Assembly (NCBI GenBank): GCA_024697825.1
Contig: JAILEP010000099.1
Coordinates: 1-36,374 of the forward strand
Reading direction: 5' to 3'
Source of the DNA: Acholeplasmatales bacterium
GTDB taxonomy: Bacteria > Bacillota_I > Bacilli_A > Acholeplasmatales > Anaeroplasmataceae
Length of the DNA: 36,374 bases
In this document: positions 10,239 to 19,335 of the stretch, one piece after another
Numbering within the stretch: position 1 is the stretch's first letter
Layout of the letters: every line of letters begins with the position of its first letter
Program-made: the position numbers and the translations under genes
Notes under the pieces: model-generated
What the model was told of the DNA's origin: nothing
The model's database searches: none
What the model saw: the letters and a program-made list of their open reading frames with translations, nothing else

Positions 10239-10886
10239 ATGAACGAGAAGGAATTAGCAGTAGAGGTTGCAAAGAACCTATTAAAGATTAAGGCAGTATT
10301 CTTAAAGCCAAATGATCCATTTACTTGGGCATCTGGTATTAAGTCACCAATTTATTGTGACAATAGACTTACTTTATCTTACCCAGAGGTAAGAAAGGTA
10401 GTTGAGGATGGCTTAGCAGAAACAGTTAAGCATTTCTATCCTGAGTGTGAGGTAATTGAAGGTACTTCAACTGCAGGTATCGCTCATGCTGCTATGGTAG
10501 CTGAGAGATTAGGCTTACCTATGGGCTATGTACGTGGTAAGGCTAAGGATCATGGTCGTGGTAACCAGATTGAAGGTATGCCAGTTGCTGGTAAGAAGGT
10601 TGTAGTTATTGAGGATTTAATTTCTACAGCTGGTTCATCTTTAGAGGTTGTTGATGTATTAAAGGAAGAGGGCGCTATCGTTTTAGGTATCGTTTCAATC
10701 TTCACATATAACCTAAAGAAGGGCTTAGATAGACTTGCTGAGGCTAAGGTTGAAAATCATTCACTTTCTAACTTCGAAACATTAGTAGAGGTTGCTGCGG
10801 CTGAAAAGTATATTAGTGATAAGGATATCGCTAAGGTATTAAGGTTCCAGTCTAATACTAGTGACCCATCTTGGATGGATTTATAA
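10239..10886 (+). CDS. pyrE: orotate phosphoribosyltransferase
   Basis: FTWASGIKSPIYCDNR, VVIEDLISTAGSSLE PRPP motif. Confidence 0.95.
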   Translation: MNEKELAVEVAKNLLKIKAVFLKPNDPFTWASGIKSPIYCDNRLTLSYPEVRKVVEDGLAETVKHFYPECEVIEGTSTAGIAHAAMVAERLGLPMGYVRGKAKDHGRGNQIEGMPVAGKKVVVIEDLISTAGSSLEVVDVLKEEGAIVLGIVSIFTYNLKKGLDRLAEAKVENHSLSNFETLVEVAAAEKYISDKDIAKVLRFQSNTSDPSWMDL

Positions 10887-10898
10887 GATTTGTAAATT

Positions 10899-10923
10899 AA
10901 GCACCTTTATGGTGCTTTTTTTT
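10899..10923 (+). terminator. pyr operon intrinsic terminator
   Basis: AAGCACC-tttat-GGTGCTT followed by a T tract. Confidence 0.85.
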
Positions 10924-10954
10924 AATATTGGTTAGCTATAAAGCTTACGAATTA

Positions 10955-10983
10955 TTGAAAATATAATTTTATTATTGTATAAT
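10955..10983 (+). promoter_or_regulatory. dxs promoter
   Basis: TTGAAA (10955-10960), 17 nt, TATAAT (10978-10983). Confidence 0.6.
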
Positions 10984-11011
10984 AATTCGGAGTGAAGTGT
11001 GGGTGATTTGT

Positions 11012-12847
11012 ATGTTCGATCTTTTAGAAATTAAAGATCCATCATTTATCAAAAAACTCAATATGAAAGAGCTTAAGGAGCTATGTAAGGATATCCGTAC
11101 ATTCCTTATTGAAAATATATCTAAGACAGGTGGACATCTATCAAGTAATCTTGGTATTGTTGAAATAACTGTCGCAATGTATTATGTATTCGATCCTGAA
11201 AAGGATAAGTTCTTATTTGATGTAGGTCATCAGTCATATGTCCATAAGATTTTAACTGGACGTGCTAAGGATTTCGTTAAATTAAGACAATATGGTGGAA
11301 TGAGCGGCTATATCAATCGTGCTGAATCTAAATATGATGTTTGGGAATCAGGTCATTCATCAACATCAATTTCAGCTATGGCTGGTATTTTAAATGCAAC
11401 TGATGATAAGAATTTTGTCATTACCCTAATTGGTGATTCATCAATTACAAATGGTGTTGCCCTAGAGGGCTTAAATTATTTAGGTCAAAAGAAGGAAAAT
11501 AGAGCAATCATTATTTTTAATGACAATAAGATGGGTATTTCTAAATCTGTAGGTGCCTTATCTAAATCATTTGCTAAGCTAAGAGGAAATTCTTTTATAA
11601 ATGGCTTGAAAACATTTATGACAAAGATTTCTATTAAGCCAGTAAGAAGATTATTCCATAAGATAAAAAGAAGTATTAAGGGCTTTATTCAGACTGATAA
11701 TATTTTTGAGGATATGGGCTTTGATTATTTTGGTCCTTATAATGGAAATGATTTAAAGTCTGTTATTAGATTATTTACAACTGTTAAGAAGCATCCTAAG
11801 GAGCCTTTAATCCTACACCTTAATACAGTTAAGGGTAAGGGCTATGAATTTGCGGAGCATGACTGGGATGGTTCATTCCATGGTGTACCACCATTCAATC
11901 CAGAAACTGGTAAGCCGTTAAAATCATGTGATGATAAAATGGACTATAGTGAGCTTGTCGCAAATTTCTTATTAAATAAGAGAGAAAAGGAAGATTTTAC
12001 TGTAATTACACCTGCAATGATTAAGGGTGCTAAGCTTACATCATTCCAAGCTAAATACCCAGATTCATTAATTGATGTAGGTATTGCAGAGGAGCACGCT
12101 GCAGTAATGGCTGCAGGTTCTGTTTTAGCAGGTAAAAAATCTGTACTTTTAATGTATTCAACATTTGCTCAAAGAGCATTTGACCAATTCCTAAATGATA
12201 TTGCAAGACAAAATTTACCAGTAATTATTGGTATTGATAGAGCTGGTATTGTAGGTGAGGATGGTGTTACACATCAGGGATTATATGATGTATCAATGTT
12301 TTCACTAATGCCTAATATCATGATTACAATGCCTAGAAATTTACAGGAAACTATTGGTTTATTTAATTATGCATTTACTGTTAATAAGCCAATTGTTATT
12401 AGATATCCAAGAAATGCAGAAGAAAGACATGATTTAGATTATACCTATATTGCAAATCCTTCTTGGGAATATATTAATAAGGGCAATAAGGTAAATATTT
12501 TAGGATATGGCGCTGATATTGAAAGAATTAATAAGCTTGTTAAGAATAATAATATTGACGCTAATGTAATTGATACAAAGATTATTAAGCCTATTGATAG
12601 TGATGCCTTAAGAGTAATATTTGAAAATGAGGCTCCAATCATTGTATTTGAGCAGGTAGTATCAAGTGGTACTCTTTATTCAAAAATCCTTGAATTTAAG
12701 GAAAATAATGGCTTTAAATCAAAGGTTTATAGCCATTCCTATAATCCAGATACATTAATACCTCATGGTTCTCTTAAGGATATTTATGAGCATTATGGAC
12801 TATCTTATAATGATATTTTAAAATCTATTGAGGAGGCTTCAAAATGA
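11012..12847 (+). CDS. dxs: 1-deoxy-D-xylulose-5-phosphate synthase
   Basis: TGGHLSSNLGIVEIT, FDVGHQSYVHKILTGR, GDSSITNGVALEGLNYLG, VGIAEEHAAVMAAG, DRAGIVGEDGVTHQGLYD. SD GGGTGATT precedes the ATG at 11012. Confidence 0.95.
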   Translation: MFDLLEIKDPSFIKKLNMKELKELCKDIRTFLIENISKTGGHLSSNLGIVEITVAMYYVFDPEKDKFLFDVGHQSYVHKILTGRAKDFVKLRQYGGMSGYINRAESKYDVWESGHSSTSISAMAGILNATDDKNFVITLIGDSSITNGVALEGLNYLGQKKENRAIIIFNDNKMGISKSVGALSKSFAKLRGNSFINGLKTFMTKISIKPVRRLFHKIKRSIKGFIQTDNIFEDMGFDYFGPYNGNDLKSVIRLFTTVKKHPKEPLILHLNTVKGKGYEFAEHDWDGSFHGVPPFNPETGKPLKSCDDKMDYSELVANFLLNKREKEDFTVITPAMIKGAKLTSFQAKYPDSLIDVGIAEEHAAVMAAGSVLAGKKSVLLMYSTFAQRAFDQFLNDIARQNLPVIIGIDRAGIVGEDGVTHQGLYDVSMFSLMPNIMITMPRNLQETIGLFNYAFTVNKPIVIRYPRNAEERHDLDYTYIANPSWEYINKGNKVNILGYGADIERINKLVKNNNIDANVIDTKIIKPIDSDALRVIFENEAPIIVFEQVVSSGTLYSKILEFKENNGFKSKVYSHSYNPDTLIPHGSLKDIYEHYGLSYNDILKSIEEASK

Positions 12848-13356
12848 TAAAAAGAGCTACTCTTAATGATTTAGATCGTGCAATGGAAATAATCGAAGAC
12901 GCAAGATTATTCCTAAAGGAATCAGGCTCAACCCAGTGGAATGAGTCTGGCTATCCATTTAAGTCTACTCTAGAAGAGGATATAAGGCTTGGAAGGCTTT
13001 ATGCATTATGGCTTAGGGGTGATATTGCGGCGATAGGTGTTATTGCAGGCTTAGAGGAGGTCTATCCTAAAATCCAAGGCAAATGGATTACAAATGATGA
13101 TAATTATTTAACTATTCATCGTTTAGCTGTTGCTAAGGAATATAGGGGCTTAGGCCTTGCTAAAAGATTCATGGGCTATGTTGAGGATTTTGCAATTGAT
13201 AATAATAAAACATCAATTAGAATTGATACTCATGAGGTTAATGAAATTGTTAACCATATAGCTAAAAAGCTAAATTATAAATACTGTGGTATTGTTGATT
13301 ATACTTTTGAGCCTCATGGAAAGCGTCTAGCTTATGAAAGAATAATAAGAAAATAA
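12844..13356 (+). CDS. GNAT family N-acetyltransferase
   Basis: IHRLAVAKEYRGLGLAKRFMGYVEDFA acetyl-CoA motif; start overlaps the dxs stop (ATGA). Confidence 0.85.
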   Translation: MIKRATLNDLDRAMEIIEDARLFLKESGSTQWNESGYPFKSTLEEDIRLGRLYALWLRGDIAAIGVIAGLEEVYPKIQGKWITNDDNYLTIHRLAVAKEYRGLGLAKRFMGYVEDFAIDNNKTSIRIDTHEVNEIVNHIAKKLNYKYCGIVDYTFEPHGKRLAYERIIRK

Positions 13357-13362
13357 TGAAAA

Positions 13363-13386
13363 AATCTCCAGAAAATTCTGGAGATT
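13363..13386. terminator. bidirectional intrinsic terminator between convergent GNAT and ispH genes
   Basis: AATCTCCAGA-aaat-TCTGGAGATT with an A-rich 5' side and TATTTTTTA on the 3' side. It overlaps the ispH stop codon region. Confidence 0.8.
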
Positions 13387-14248
13387 ATTTTTTATTTAGA
13401 TAATCAATTATTTCATCTACTAAATAAGGAGGAGTAGAAGCTCCACTTGAAATGTTAACTGTATTAACATTATCAAGAATACTCTTATCTAGCATATTTA
13501 AATCTTCTACAAAAACTGTATTTTTGCCGGCAATTTCCTTGGATACCTTATAAAGCTTTTTAGTATTAGAGCTTTTAGGGTCACCAACAATGATACATAA
13601 ATCACAATCTGGCTGATTATACATTGCAGTTTGTCTAGCGGTTGTTGCATCACAAATCTTATCATCAATTTCGATATTTGGATATTTTTTCTTTAATTCA
13701 TCAAAGATTAGCTTGATATCATACATTGAAAGAGTAGTTTGATTTGTAACATAGATTTTATCTGAATTAATATTTAAATTTAATACATCATTTGTAGATC
13801 CAACAAAATGGATTTTATCTGATATACCAAGGACACCCTCACATTCAGGATGCCTATCTGTACCAATATAAATACATTCATAGCCATCCTCTAAATGCTT
13901 AAGCATTCTTTTATGAACAGTTAAAACCATTGGACATGTCGCATCAATTATTGTAAGACCCTTATTTTTAGCCTTTTCATAAACAAGAGGTGAAACACCA
14001 TGGGCTGAAAAAATAACTGTTCCTTCATCAATTTTATCTAATAGCTCAAGCCTAGATAGACCCTTATCCTCAATTGTAATAATTCCAAGGTCTGTATAAT
14101 GGTCTATAACATGACTATTATGAATAACTGACCCAAGACAATATATAGGCTTTGGAAGAGAAGAATCAGCTAATGTTTTATCCATTATCTTAAGTGCTCT
14201 TACAACACCACCACAATATCCTTGAGGCTCAATTTTATTTATTTTCAT
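13385..14248 (-). CDS. ispH: 4-hydroxy-3-methylbut-2-enyl diphosphate reductase
   Basis: PQGYCGGVVRAL, GSVIHNSHVI, FSAHGVSP, DATCPMV, GDPKSSNTKKL, SSGASTPPYLVDEII. Start set at MKINKIEPQG rather than the ORF-track start. Confidence 0.95.
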   Translation of the reverse strand: MKINKIEPQGYCGGVVRALKIMDKTLADSSLPKPIYCLGSVIHNSHVIDHYTDLGIITIEDKGLSRLELLDKIDEGTVIFSAHGVSPLVYEKAKNKGLTIIDATCPMVLTVHKRMLKHLEDGYECIYIGTDRHPECEGVLGISDKIHFVGSTNDVLNLNINSDKIYVTNQTTLSMYDIKLIFDELKKKYPNIEIDDKICDATTARQTAMYNQPDCDLCIIVGDPKSSNTKKLYKVSKEIAGKNTVFVEDLNMLDKSILDNVNTVNISSGASTPPYLVDEIIDYLNKK

Positions 14249-14966
14249 TCTTAATACCACCAAACCTTCTATCACGCTTCTGGTAGTCGGCAATTGCCTT
14301 AATTAGTTCATTATTATCAAAGTCTGGCCATAATGTGTCTGTAAAATATAGCTCTGCATATCCTAGCTGCCATAAAAGGAAATTAGAAATACGGCATTCA
14401 CCTGATGTTCTAATTAATAAATCTAGCTTAGGTAAATCCTTAGTAAATAAATTTCCTTCAATTAAAGCTGGAGTGATATCATCTAATGTAATATTTCCAT
14501 CCTTATATTCACTTGCAATCTTTTTAACTGCAGTAGTGATTTCATCATATGAGCCATAATCAATACATAAATTACAAATAATACCTGTATGATCCTTAGT
14601 TTTTTCTTCAACCTCATTGATAACATCCATAAAAATCTTTGGAAGTCTATCTCTACGTCCAAGCATTCTAATTCTTGCGTTAGTACTAGCTAAATCCTTC
14701 ATATATCTCTTTAAGAATTTAGCTGGTGCAGTCATTAGATACTTAACCTCATCTTCTGGTCTATTCCAATTTTCTGTTGAAAAGCAGAAGAATGTAACTG
14801 CCTTAATACCAAGCTTTGCGGCATTTTGAACTGTATCTCTAATTACAAATCCACCCTTACGATGACCGTATGTTCTTGGCATACCTCTTTTTTTAGCCCA
14901 ACGTCCATTACCATCACAAATTAAGGCAACATGAGCTGGGATTCTATTCTTATCTAATTCCTGCAT
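14235..14966 (-). CDS. uppS: isoprenyl transferase / undecaprenyl diphosphate synthase
   Basis: PAHVALICDGNGRWAKKRGMPRTYGHRKG, FFCFSTENWNRP, LIRTSGECRISNFLLWQLGYAELYFTDTLWPDF. Confidence 0.94.
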   Translation of the reverse strand: MQELDKNRIPAHVALICDGNGRWAKKRGMPRTYGHRKGGFVIRDTVQNAAKLGIKAVTFFCFSTENWNRPEDEVKYLMTAPAKFLKRYMKDLASTNARIRMLGRRDRLPKIFMDVINEVEEKTKDHTGIICNLCIDYGSYDEITTAVKKIASEYKDGNITLDDITPALIEGNLFTKDLPKLDLLIRTSGECRISNFLLWQLGYAELYFTDTLWPDFDNNELIKAIADYQKRDRRFGGIKNENK

Positions 14967-15072
14967 ATTATTTAACCTCGTTTTCTTTCCTTATGATTAT
15001 ATCATAAACATTATTAAAAAAGAAAGTCTAGACTATAATAGTATGTAATAATTTCAAAATAAAATAATAAAA

Positions 15073-15092
15073 GAGTCGCATTTCTGCGACTC
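15073..15092 (-). terminator. terminator downstream of tRNA-Glu (minus strand)
   Basis: Minus strand GAGTCGCA-gaaa-TGCGACTC followed by TTTTATTATTTTATTTT. Confidence 0.8.
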
Positions 15093-15169
15093 CCTATATT
15101 AATAGCAATCAAGTCAAATTTTTGTGTGTAAGGGATAAAATTATTCCGACTGCTATAATAAACTAAAGA

Positions 15170-15245
15170 TGGTGACCCGTACGGGGTTCGAACCCATAAG
15201 TGCATGCGTGAAAGGCATGTGTGTTAACCGTTTCACCAACGGGCC
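15170..15245 (-). tRNA. tRNA-Glu (anticodon UUC), CCA encoded
   Basis: Minus strand GGCCCGTTGGTGAAACGGTTAACACACATGCCTTTCACGCATGCACTTATGGGTTCGAACCCCGTACGGGTCACCA: 7-bp acceptor stem, GGTTCGAACCC T-arm, TTC anticodon in CTTTCAC. Confidence 0.95.
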
Positions 15246-15262
15246 ATAATTAGTGTAATTTG

Positions 15263-15290
15263 ATTATATCATACAATGGTTCGTTGTCAA
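15263..15290 (-). promoter_or_regulatory. tRNA-Glu promoter
   Basis: Minus strand TTGACA (15285-15290), 16 nt, TGA-TATAAT (-10 at 15263-15268). Confidence 0.8.
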
Positions 15291-15437
15291 CAAATTTCGA
15301 TTTTGTAGATTTTCCTAGTAATTTATATTTATTAAAGATATATAATTATATGATTTTGGTTTTTGTACTTAAGATAAAAATAAGACGGATTTAATGAATG
15401 TGACAAATTCCCCCTTTTGTGAAAAACTAATATATGG

Positions 15438-15443
15438 TATAAT
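15438..15443 (+). promoter_or_regulatory. -10 element for the cytidylate kinase-like gene
   Basis: TGG-TATAAT about 30 nt upstream of the start. Confidence 0.5.
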
Positions 15444-15472
15444 CTTTAGTACAAGAAAGGACGATGATTTAT

Positions 15473-16060
15473 ATGAAGTACATTATTACTATTGGCCGTG
15501 AATACGGAAGCGGTGGAAGATTTATTGGTAAGCTAGTTGCAGAAAAGCTTGGTATTCCTTTTTATGATAACGAGCTTATTACTGAGGCATGCAAGGATTC
15601 TGGCTTATCTCCAGCTATTTTAGAAACATTTGATGAGAAGACAGATGGCTTCTTTAGCGCAGCTGGAATGTATAGCTATGATATGAGCTTATCTCAGAAG
15701 GTATTCCTAGCTCAGTTTGAGGCAATTAAGAAGATCGCTTCACTTGGTTCAGCTGTTATAGTTGGTAGATGCGCTGATTATGTTCTTAAGGACGAGCCTA
15801 ATCTATGCTCAATTTTTATTTGCGCTCCTATGGACCAGAAGATTGAAAGAGCAGTAGAGCACTATGGATTAAAGAAGGAAAAGGCTGAGAATGCTATTAT
15901 CAAGAAGGATAAGAAGAGAAAGGGCTATTATAACTTCTATACAGATAAGGATTGGGGTAAGGCTTCTAATTACGATATGTGCATCAACTCTAAGCTTGGT
16001 GTTGATAATTGTGTAAATCTTATCGTTCAGTATGTAAAGGAAAGATTCGGAAATGAGTAG
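15473..16060 (+). CDS. cytidylate kinase-like family protein
   Basis: ITIGREYGSGGRFIGKLVAEKLGIPFYDNELI P-loop-type start and VIVGRCADYVL, typical of the Cytidylate_kin2 group. Start could alternatively be 15464. Confidence 0.85.
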   Translation: MKYIITIGREYGSGGRFIGKLVAEKLGIPFYDNELITEACKDSGLSPAILETFDEKTDGFFSAAGMYSYDMSLSQKVFLAQFEAIKKIASLGSAVIVGRCADYVLKDEPNLCSIFICAPMDQKIERAVEHYGLKKEKAENAIIKKDKKRKGYYNFYTDKDWGKASNYDMCINSKLGVDNCVNLIVQYVKERFGNE

Positions 16061-17090
16061 TTCTTTAGATTATGCTGACTTTGTAATCAGAGCGGCTAAT
16101 CTAAGATTTGGTCAAACAGTAGAGATTGTTTCACCAAAGGAATGCAGTGAGATCGTTAAGCTTTTAACTGATTTACTTTTAAAGCAGCGAATTAAGGTTG
16201 TAACTACATATACTAATGAGGAGGACGAATATTACGCTCATAGGTCTGATTCCTTTTATGATGACCTAATTGATGAAAATTTCGCAAGAATAACTGTAAT
16301 ATCATCCTTTATAGAGCCTAGAAGCCCTAAATATATTTCTCATCAAACACCTAAGCTAAAAAATTATTTTCACGAAAATATTAGTCAAAGGGTTATTATG
16401 GCTTATCCTAATGAGAAATGGGCAAATATGATTGGTATAAGCTATTTAGAATTAAAAAATAGAATTATTGATTTATCACTTAGAGATAATTTATTATCAG
16501 CCTATATTGATTCCTTAGCAGAATTAGATATAGTAAAGGCTCATATTAAAAATGATTTAGGTACAGATTTAAAATTAGAATTTACCTATGGCTTTAGATT
16601 TTCTGATGCTTATTTAAGAACAAGCAATGGTGTGCCATTTAAGGCTAATGTACCATCACTTGAAATCTTTGCGGCACCGGATAAATATTCTTTAAATGGT
16701 ATTATTGTTGGTAGTAAGCCTGTTTATGTTAATAATAGGGTTATAACTGGCTTTAGTGCAACCTTTAAGGATGGAAGAATAATTTCATCTAAGGGTCTTG
16801 AATCATTACTTAATGTTGATGAATCACTTAGATATGTTGGTGAGCTTGGTATTGCATTCTATTCTGATTTTGTATTTTATAATACATTATTAGATGAAAA
16901 TCTATCTACCCATATCGCTCTTGGCAATGCCTATAAGATGGGTGTTAGAAAAAAAGAATTTAGTAAAATTAATGAATCCTTATATCATATAGATTTACCA
17001 ATAGGTGATAAAAGCCTTATTATAGAATTTATGGATAAGGATAATAATATAGTTGCTATATTTAAAAATGAGAAGATGGAGATTTTATAA
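16053..17090 (+). CDS. M29-type aminopeptidase-like protein
   Basis: NVPSLEIFAAPDKYSLNGIIVGSKPV, RYVGELGI, FYNTLLDENLSTHIALGNAY and YHIDLPIG match the M29 metal/active-site blocks. The protein is short (345 aa). Confidence 0.7.
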   Translation: MSSSLDYADFVIRAANLRFGQTVEIVSPKECSEIVKLLTDLLLKQRIKVVTTYTNEEDEYYAHRSDSFYDDLIDENFARITVISSFIEPRSPKYISHQTPKLKNYFHENISQRVIMAYPNEKWANMIGISYLELKNRIIDLSLRDNLLSAYIDSLAELDIVKAHIKNDLGTDLKLEFTYGFRFSDAYLRTSNGVPFKANVPSLEIFAAPDKYSLNGIIVGSKPVYVNNRVITGFSATFKDGRIISSKGLESLLNVDESLRYVGELGIAFYSDFVFYNTLLDENLSTHIALGNAYKMGVRKKEFSKINESLYHIDLPIGDKSLIIEFMDKDNNIVAIFKNEKMEIL

Positions 17091-17416
17091 TGTATAAGCT
17101 TGATATACATTCAAATAAAGAAACTGTAGACCAAGCCTTATACCAGCTAGATGTTGCAATAAAGCTTGCTAAAAAGGAAAAGGATAAAATCTTAGAGCTT
17201 GTTGTTGGATATGGCTCTAGTGGCGGTACTCATAAGATAAGGACTGCAGTTATAGAAAAATTAGATGAATATAAGGAAAAGAAGAAAATAAAGGGTTATA
17301 TTTCTGGTAGTGATATTGATTTTGGTGCTAAGCACATAGAATTTTTAAAAATCGCACCTGAGTTTTATAACTTAGAAAAATCGGCTAACAAAGGCGTAAT
17401 TTACGTTAAATGCTAA
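17090..17416 (+). CDS. Smr-domain protein
   Basis: LDIHSN...ALYQLDVAIKLAKKEKDKILELVVGYGSSGGTHKIRTAVIEKL resembles the Smr fold (LDLHG...HGKGTGGLRxAV). Confidence 0.6.
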   Translation: MYKLDIHSNKETVDQALYQLDVAIKLAKKEKDKILELVVGYGSSGGTHKIRTAVIEKLDEYKEKKKIKGYISGSDIDFGAKHIEFLKIAPEFYNLEKSANKGVIYVKC

Positions 17417-17494
17417 AAGATTTTGAAATAAAACGTTTTCAAGAAAATGAATTATATTTTGTATAAAATAAAATGGTATGTTTGTAAACGAATA

Positions 17495-17532
17495 AAAATT
17501 CGAGGAATTGAAGAATTTCTCGAATTTTATTT
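17495..17532 (+). terminator. intrinsic terminator after the Smr gene
   Basis: AAAATTCGAGGAATT-gaag-AATTTCTCGAATTTT (15 bp, one GU) followed by ATTTTC. Confidence 0.7.
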
Positions 17533-17584
17533 TCTAATATTGAAATTTATCTAAAATGTTATACAAAAAGAGACCATTCTTTCG

Positions 17585-17612
17585 TTGACAATTATTTTAT
17601 AAATGTTATAAT
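17585..17612 (+). promoter_or_regulatory. ilv-leu operon promoter
   Basis: TTGACA (17585-17590), 16 nt, TGT-TATAAT (17604-17612). Confidence 0.8.
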
Positions 17613-17683
17613 TGTAAGCGAAATTCGTTAGAAAATCCCTATATAATATATTATATAGGCGTGTAAGAAGGGGTGATTAATTA

Positions 17684-18178
17684 ATGGCAAAACACACATT
17701 ATCTGTATTAGTTAATAATCACATGGGTGTTCTTTCAAGAGTTACTGGTCTATTCTCAAGAAGAGGCTTTAACATCGAGAGCTTATCCGTTGGTGAAACA
17801 GAGAACCCACAGTTCTCAAGAATGACAATTGTTGTTGAGGTTGATGATGATACATATGCACAGATCAAGACACAGTTATCTAAGCTAATGGATGTAATTA
17901 AGATTCTTGAATTTGATGATGATGCATCTGTAAAGAGAGAATTAGCTTTAATCAAGATTGATTCTAAGAATGAAAAGAGAAGTCAGATTCTTGAAATTGC
18001 TAACATCTTCAGAGCACACGTTATCGATGTTACAAGTGAGACACTTATCATTGAAATAACAGGTGATTCATCTAAGGTATCAGCTATCATTTCAATGTTA
18101 GAGGAGTTCGGTATTAAAGAGGTAATCCGAACTGGTGTAACTGCTATCGCTAGAGGCTCAAGCGAATTAAAAAAATAG
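17684..18178 (+). CDS. ilvN: acetolactate synthase small (regulatory) subunit
   Basis: HTLSVLVNNHMGVLSRVTGLFSRRGFNIESLSVGETE ACT domain plus C-terminal domain. Confidence 0.94.
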   Translation: MAKHTLSVLVNNHMGVLSRVTGLFSRRGFNIESLSVGETENPQFSRMTIVVEVDDDTYAQIKTQLSKLMDVIKILEFDDDASVKRELALIKIDSKNEKRSQILEIANIFRAHVIDVTSETLIIEITGDSSKVSAIISMLEEFGIKEVIRTGVTAIARGSSELKK

Positions 18179-19243
<1,065 letters not shown>

Positions 19244-19269
19244 TTTATTGATACTAAATTAAAATTAAC

Positions 19270-19316
19270 TACAACTGTAGGAAGTGTCCGAAAAGGGCGC
19301 TTCCGACTTTGTTGTA
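19270..19316 (+). other. two-stem RNA structure candidate in the ilvC-cimA intergenic region
   Basis: Outer TACAAC/GTTGTA (6 bp), internal loop, inner GGAAGTGTCC-gaaaa-GGGCGCTTCC (10 bp with GU pairs). Confidence 0.5.
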
Positions 19317-19335
19317 TATTAAGGGGTTGTTTTGT

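Noticed and set aside
15014-15205. 63-aa minus-strand ORF
   Set aside because: Overlaps tRNA-Glu and its terminator; translation is an artefact of the tRNA sequence.
17417-17684. T-box or CodY/cre operator upstream of ilvN
   Set aside because: No T-box core sequence, and the predicted leader is too short. The best CodY-like 15-mer (near 17622-17636) has about five mismatches. The TTGTAAACGAATAAA cre-like match (~17480) lies upstream of the terminator and is not convincing.
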